DNA of 64,000 nt from Skeletonema tropicum (lineage: Eukaryota; Bacillariophyta; Thalassiosirophyceae; Thalassiosirales; Thalassiosiraceae): NCBI GenBank assembly GCA_037178625.1, contig CM074130.1:1860001-1924000 (forward strand), written 5' to 3'. The notes beneath the pieces are model-generated. The model ran no database searches. It worked only from the letters and a program-made list of their open reading frames with translations, and was not told where the DNA came from. This document shows positions 59,769 through 64,000 of the stretch, piece by piece; position 1 is the stretch's first letter; each line of letters begins with the position of its first letter. The position numbers were made by a program, and so were the translations under genes.

Positions 59769-60268
59769 NNNNNNNNNNNNNNNNNNNNNNNNNNNNNNNN
59801 NNNNNNNNNNNNNNNNNNNNNNNNNNNNNNNNNNNNNNNNNNNNNNNNNNNNNNNNNNNNNNNNNNNNNNNNNNNNNNNNNNNNNNNNNNNNNNNNNNNN
59901 NNNNNNNNNNNNNNNNNNNNNNNNNNNNNNNNNNNNNNNNNNNNNNNNNNNNNNNNNNNNNNNNNNNNNNNNNNNNNNNNNNNNNNNNNNNNNNNNNNNN
60001 NNNNNNNNNNNNNNNNNNNNNNNNNNNNNNNNNNNNNNNNNNNNNNNNNNNNNNNNNNNNNNNNNNNNNNNNNNNNNNNNNNNNNNNNNNNNNNNNNNNN
60101 NNNNNNNNNNNNNNNNNNNNNNNNNNNNNNNNNNNNNNNNNNNNNNNNNNNNNNNNNNNNNNNNNNNNNNNNNNNNNNNNNNNNNNNNNNNNNNNNNNNN
60201 NNNNNNNNNNNNNNNNNNNNNNNNNNNNNNNNNNNNNNNNNNNNNNNNNNNNNNNNNNNNNNNNNNNN
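59769..60268. other. Assembly gap (500 N)
   Basis: Exactly 500 N, the usual placeholder for a scaffold gap of unknown length. Real sequence of any length may be missing. It separates the gypsy element from the Helitron relic, so their distance is unknown. Confidence 0.99.
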
Positions 60269-61523
60269 GACCTTTTCCTTCTGATTCGTTGCATTGGCTA
60301 TAACTTTAAATTCCTTCACGATTTTGGCCTGTTTCGAGTTCGGTAAGGTATTGTTGTAGTTCGGGTGTACTGTCTCCATTTCAAACTCGTCTTCGTTGTT
60401 CTTGTCCTCTGGTGTACCTGTCTGATTGCCAGACAGTGTTTCTGCGGCGTCAGCCACGGCATCTCGTCTGCTGGGCTTTGTGTTCAGAGTGTATTTCTTC
60501 GCGACGTCATACAATGATCCATTCTTGATCCAATCTAGATTGGTTTCCTTAATTGTGATTCCATGATATCCACTGTGATTAAGTTTGAGCACTTGAGAGC
60601 CGCTATTACTTTCCTCTTGTTCACTTTGTAATGACGGCTGATAGATTCCCCCGTCACGCGGTTGCTGATATGCCGCACAAATGTTACCATACTCGTCTCA
60701 GTCTGTGGCAATTCCATGCACATGTTATTTATATCCTGAGGAAAGCACACGCAATGACCGTTAATGCCATAGATACCATCCTTGATGTGCATCGACGGAA
60801 TCATGGGCGAACACCTCCGAATCAGGAGCTTCTCTGACATAGTCAGATCTTTCAGCTCACTGGGTATGTCGTATCTTACCACGGGATTGCCATTTTCGTC
60901 AATCTTCATAACTCCTTCGCTGTCCCGCTCGTACCAGACTGGGTGGAAGTTGTTCTTCAAGAATAGTCCGATTCTTTATGTTTCTTCGTTCTGCAAGTGG
61001 AGCAGATGACCTCCTCGCATCGTGTGGCACTCTCCTTGACTTTCTCCGAAAATTCGAGCCTGTTCTCGCGGCAGACACTGCAAGTTTGCAGCTGCAGCGT
61101 CTTCATTTTATATTCGAATTTCAACATCTCCTCGATAGTCTGCCTCGATCGATTCGTTTCTTTTGGAACGGCCGTGTTCGCCGTAACAGGATTGTCCATG
61201 AAGGTGATGTCAAATTTGATGGCGATTGTGACTCCATTCGTCTTAATCCGGTTGTTCACAGCGTCCTTCAAAGACTTAATTGACTTGTTGAACTCATCCT
61301 TCGTGGAAGCTGCAAATGGCTCCTTTTCGTAGAATTTGTCAACGATGCCGTAATTTAGCGTATGTACATACATCTTGTTCACCGCTGATTTAGCTCTGTC
61401 ATACTCAACGCCGTCCTTGGCCCATCGGATGTAAGTGTGTGTCGCACGCCTCTTATCCAAGTACTTCTCTTCTGTCCTCACCTTCACTGTTTTCACCCCA
61501 ATGACTGGTATTTGTTGACCCAC
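60269..61523 (-). pseudogene. Helitron-type protein, N-terminal zinc/DUF6570-like region, frameshifted
   Basis: Frames 61523-60957, 60960-60535 and 60592-60269 (running into the gap) follow each other on the - strand with single-base shifts at ~60960 and ~60585. The first carries two zinc pairs, 'CSVCREN' and 'CSTCRTKK'. The next matches the region that precedes the Rep domain in many Helitron helicases: 'DIPSELKDLTMSEKLLIRRC', 'SPMIPSMHIKDGIYGINGH', 'FPQDINNMCMELP', 'RHYKVNKRKVIAAL', and after the shift 'GITIKETNLDW'. Rep and PIF1 helicase domains, if present, would lie beyond the gap. Helitrons move by rolling-circle replication. This copy is inactive as read. Confidence 0.7.
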
Positions 61524-63302
61524 ACGACGTCCCTCTCTCTTTTATTTTTCTCCGACCTAGAAGTGAACATGGGGATCTGTTCTTCTTCTTGTTCTTCTTC
61601 CTTTTGGTTTGTACCTGCAGTTGGTTCTCCACTAGCATTGCTCTCGGCTGGACTGGTGGTGTCAGCAGTGGTAGCGGTCCCTCCACTATTGATATCATTC
61701 TCTACCACTCCGTCTACCTCGTCGTCCTCATCAACCGTCTCGAATGGTGGAATGACTACCACCTTGTCGAGACCCTTCCACTTAGGCGAAGGATTGACCA
61801 GCCTCTTGTCTTCCATAGGTCGAACGATCTCGATGCGCTTTACCTGGTGGACCTTCCTACTGAGCCATGTCCCATTCGATACTTGGAGAATTCTGTCAGA
61901 GGAGAGAGCCCCAATCGACACAATCTGACCCTTCATGAGTGCATCCTTCTTTGAACTGCGGTATTCTATGATATCTCCCAGCTGTACGAATACATTCAAG
62001 TCGCTTGAGTCGGCATCCCCGTCATCGCGGGCGAGATTGCAATCCAGGTCGATGTAATTGTATGTCTTGTCGGTTCTGTAATGTATCTGATCGAGGTCGC
62101 CTGCACAAAATGATGTCATTAGTAAAATGGAGCAGTGCACAATTTTACCAATAGTTTGTGTACCATGTACAACATAGTTCAAAATAAACTCACCTGTGGT
62201 ATCAGCGGACAGGTCGTCGTCATCATCGTCCAATTGAGAGTAAGACGAATCGCTGTTGGACACATGATCGGATTTATCGCCAACTGAGTCATCGCTTGTC
62301 TGTGTCACGGGAGATATAATCTCCACATCATCGTCATCATCCTCATCATCACTTTCGCTCAAGCAGTCAATCAATGTATCTCGGTGATTTCGATACAGGC
62401 TGGTGATGTGTACTATGAGGTCATACATTTCGGTCCTCAATCTATTGATGTCGTCTGCGTTGTAATCAAACAAGTCATGACTGCTTATACAGCTGGCGAA
62501 ATTGTCAGTGAAATCTTTATTCTTGACCTTCAAGTCACCATCTGAACTAGATTGTAAGCGTAGCGACATACGTGTACGCCACAGTCGTAGCCGTTCCCCT
62601 GGTCCATAACTGGTATAACACAAAAGAGCGTGAGATTGAGATAGTGAAACGACACAGTAACTGAAATTGATTGACTGATAGACTTCGCTCACCTTCGGGA
62701 AAATGCAATTGGAACGACTTGTGTCTATGAGAGAAAGGCATCTCGAATCTATCTAGCGCATCATCATGATGCCTTCTCCACTCTGCGTTGAGAACGTTTC
62801 GAACAGCTTGCGCTATTTCCCTCCTGTTGTGGAGAGTACCGCTCCCAAGTGAATCCAAGTGTATCATAGCTGTGACATCTTTGCTGTAGGTCGTATCCCC
62901 AAATCTTGCTTTGGTCTGTTTTATCAGGTTTGGATTCAGTACCGCTACTAACGACCAATGACTGGCAAGGTGCACAGGAAACATGACGATTTTCTTCTCG
63001 AAAATGTTGACATTCTTCAGGAACTTCTTCATCGTGTCACTGTACCCCTCGCTCAGGACCCCTGACAGGAGATACGTTGAACAGATGTGCACAGAAGAAG
63101 CGTTGTCGCCAGGGCATCTGGGTGTTGATATCCACTTGAACCAGAATTGCAGTACCGCGTCATTTAACCACTGTCCAGGTTTAAGCGTCGCCAGATCCAT
63201 TCCGTGAACAATCAAATTCCTTTTCATACTGTCCCTGAGAGAGTTCTCGAAAAATGCGGCGTAGTTTGATGCATCATCTTGCCCGATGAGTTTTTTGCCA
63301 GC
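61493..63302 (-). pseudogene. Ulp1/SENP-type (C48) cysteine protease joined to the Helitron gene
   Basis: Exon 63302-62693, an 82-nt intron (62611-62692; 'CCCGAAG|gtgagc', 'ttataccag|TTATGG') and exon 62610 onward. The catalytic set is complete: 'LKPGQWLNDAVLQFWFKWI', His in 'HLASHWSLVAVLN', Asp in 'MIHLDSLGSG', Gln and Cys in 'DQGNGYDCGVHVCRYA'. About 15 codons later a one-base shift (~62550) moves into the frame 'KDFTDNFASC...FDYNADDINRLRTEM', the normal C-terminal helix region of the family. The frame then runs through acidic linkers and a second GT-AG intron (62101-62193, in frame) to 61493. One missing G in a G-run there separates it from the zinc/DUF6570-like part. The family cleaves SUMO/ubiquitin-like conjugates. 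Its fusion to a Helitron gene is inferred from order, strand and small shifts. Confidence 0.75.
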
Positions 63303-64000
63303 CTGTGGGATAGGTCAGTCGAACATTTGTCTGCAAGCAAGAGGCTGCTATTGCTCGTCTTGAAAGGTATCACGAAACATTGTGATAATATGTCGACTGC
63401 CACTGGCAATGGTGTAAAGCTTTTCTGGGTCACCGATGATGCAGATGGTGGTTCAGCCGAGATCACATTCTGCTGTTGTCGTATGCCTGCACGAACCAAG
63501 TCATCACAGACTGTGCGCGCATTGGGACTCTTGACATCGTGCTGCTGAAGCGTAACAATGCTGGATAACGCGCCACAACTACAATGATTGTAGTTAGCAG
63601 CTCAGACGGTCCTCCCTTTCTTGCATTGAATTGTATCACCGACTCGCGGTGACCTTCCTGTAATTTGAGAGCGACGGATTTGCTTTGCTCTTTAATTACC
63701 TTAATCAGTATTCCTTTATTACGTAGTTGCTTAACTCCAAGGACAGTCCGTAACCAGCTCGTCACGAAAAGTATGATGTGCGGCAAAGATATTACAGTCG
63801 CTTGGTAATTTGGTAAAATTGTGCAGTGGACAGATTTACAAATGTCAGTCAGTAAGTGATACCAAACCAAAGCAAATACGAATCAAAGCGTACGACAACG
63901 TGATGGCAACACTCACTTGGCGTTGTCGTCGATTCACCTACATGTGACTCCTTCACCGGAGTGACAACTGCAAGTACAAGAACGCAATTAAAAGAAAAAG
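63303..64000. other. Upstream exons of the Ulp1-Helitron gene (- strand), unresolved
   Basis: An acceptor 'cctatcccacag' (63303 side) precedes the protease exon. Further upstream on the - strand one frame is protein-like, 'NHCSCGALSSIVTLQQHDVK' continuing 'SPNARTVCDDLVRAGIR' (~63490-63595), with a possible exon near 63915-63960 ('VTPVKESHVGESTTTP', donor gtgagt). These are probably 5' exons of the same gene, but the joins cannot be fixed and the frame is interrupted. Confidence 0.4.

Noticed and set aside
59747..60592. Long frames across the N gap
   Set aside because: Frames through 500 N are meaningless; only the part below 60269-60592 is real sequence.
1..64000. tRNA, rRNA or other structured RNA genes
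   Set aside because: I looked for GGTTCGA-type T-arm boxes and long conserved rRNA-like stretches and found none in convincing context; a covariance-model scan would be decisive.

Overview
The window is nuclear DNA of a photosynthetic stramenopile, most likely a centric diatom (Thalassiosirales-like). The evidence is short GT-AG introns (82-290 nt), two proteins with a signal peptide ending in the diatom plastid-import motif (cleavage before Phe: 'CTAFQ', 'SSAFVN'), eukaryotic housekeeping genes (Rab escort protein, eL14, NPL4, a polypeptide GalNAc-transferase), and Ty1/copia relics of the type common in diatoms. The species cannot be fixed from the sequence alone.

Layout. The first ~40 kb is a compact gene region: a thylakoid-lumen protein (93-1187, -), glycerol kinase (3345-5144, +), a small plastid-targeted protein (5288-5713, -), a hypothetical zinc-finger-like gene broken by one frameshift (6967-8690, +), a small coiled-coil protein (9163-9450, +), a membrane-anchored TPR protein (9596-13504, -), a 1936-residue coiled-coil protein (14894-20704, +), a two-exon SET-domain gene (20999-21753, -), a 70-residue Ser/Tyr/Gly protein (22339-22551, +), NPL4 (22878-24440, -), a polypeptide GalNAc-transferase with two catalytic domains in tandem (25053-28791, +), a PDZ-like coiled-coil protein (28870-31296, -), Rab escort protein (37601-39886, +) and ribosomal protein eL14 (40050-40454, -). 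Three DNA transposons with readable ends sit between these genes: a 770-bp foldback element with an 8-bp target duplication (5801-6570), a 1.76-kb CAGGG-ended element carrying a non-transposase ORF (31483-33241), and a 2.59-kb Tc1/mariner-like element with ~199-bp inverted repeats and TA duplications (34430-37020).

From ~41 kb on, the window is repeat-dominated. It holds a decayed tyrosine-recombinase gene (41175-42574), a 1.77-kb satellite of 35/26-bp units (44291-46056), a copia gag-protease relic with an LTR and primer-binding-site-like end (46765-49803, -), and a Ty3/gypsy pol gene (50104-59327, -). The gypsy integrase is split by a very young LTR element (50842-56595, +; 425-bp LTRs with one visible difference; TSD ATCCT). 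That inserted element has a single 1585-codon ORF carrying copia RNase H but no recognisable reverse transcriptase. A 500-N assembly gap follows (59769-60268). After it lies a decayed Helitron-type gene whose N-terminal part is a Ulp1/C48 cysteine protease (60269-63302, -).

The host genes are intact over very long frames, while the transposon genes carry repeated single-base frameshifts. The breaks are therefore more likely biological decay than sequencing error. No tRNA, rRNA or CRISPR was recognised.
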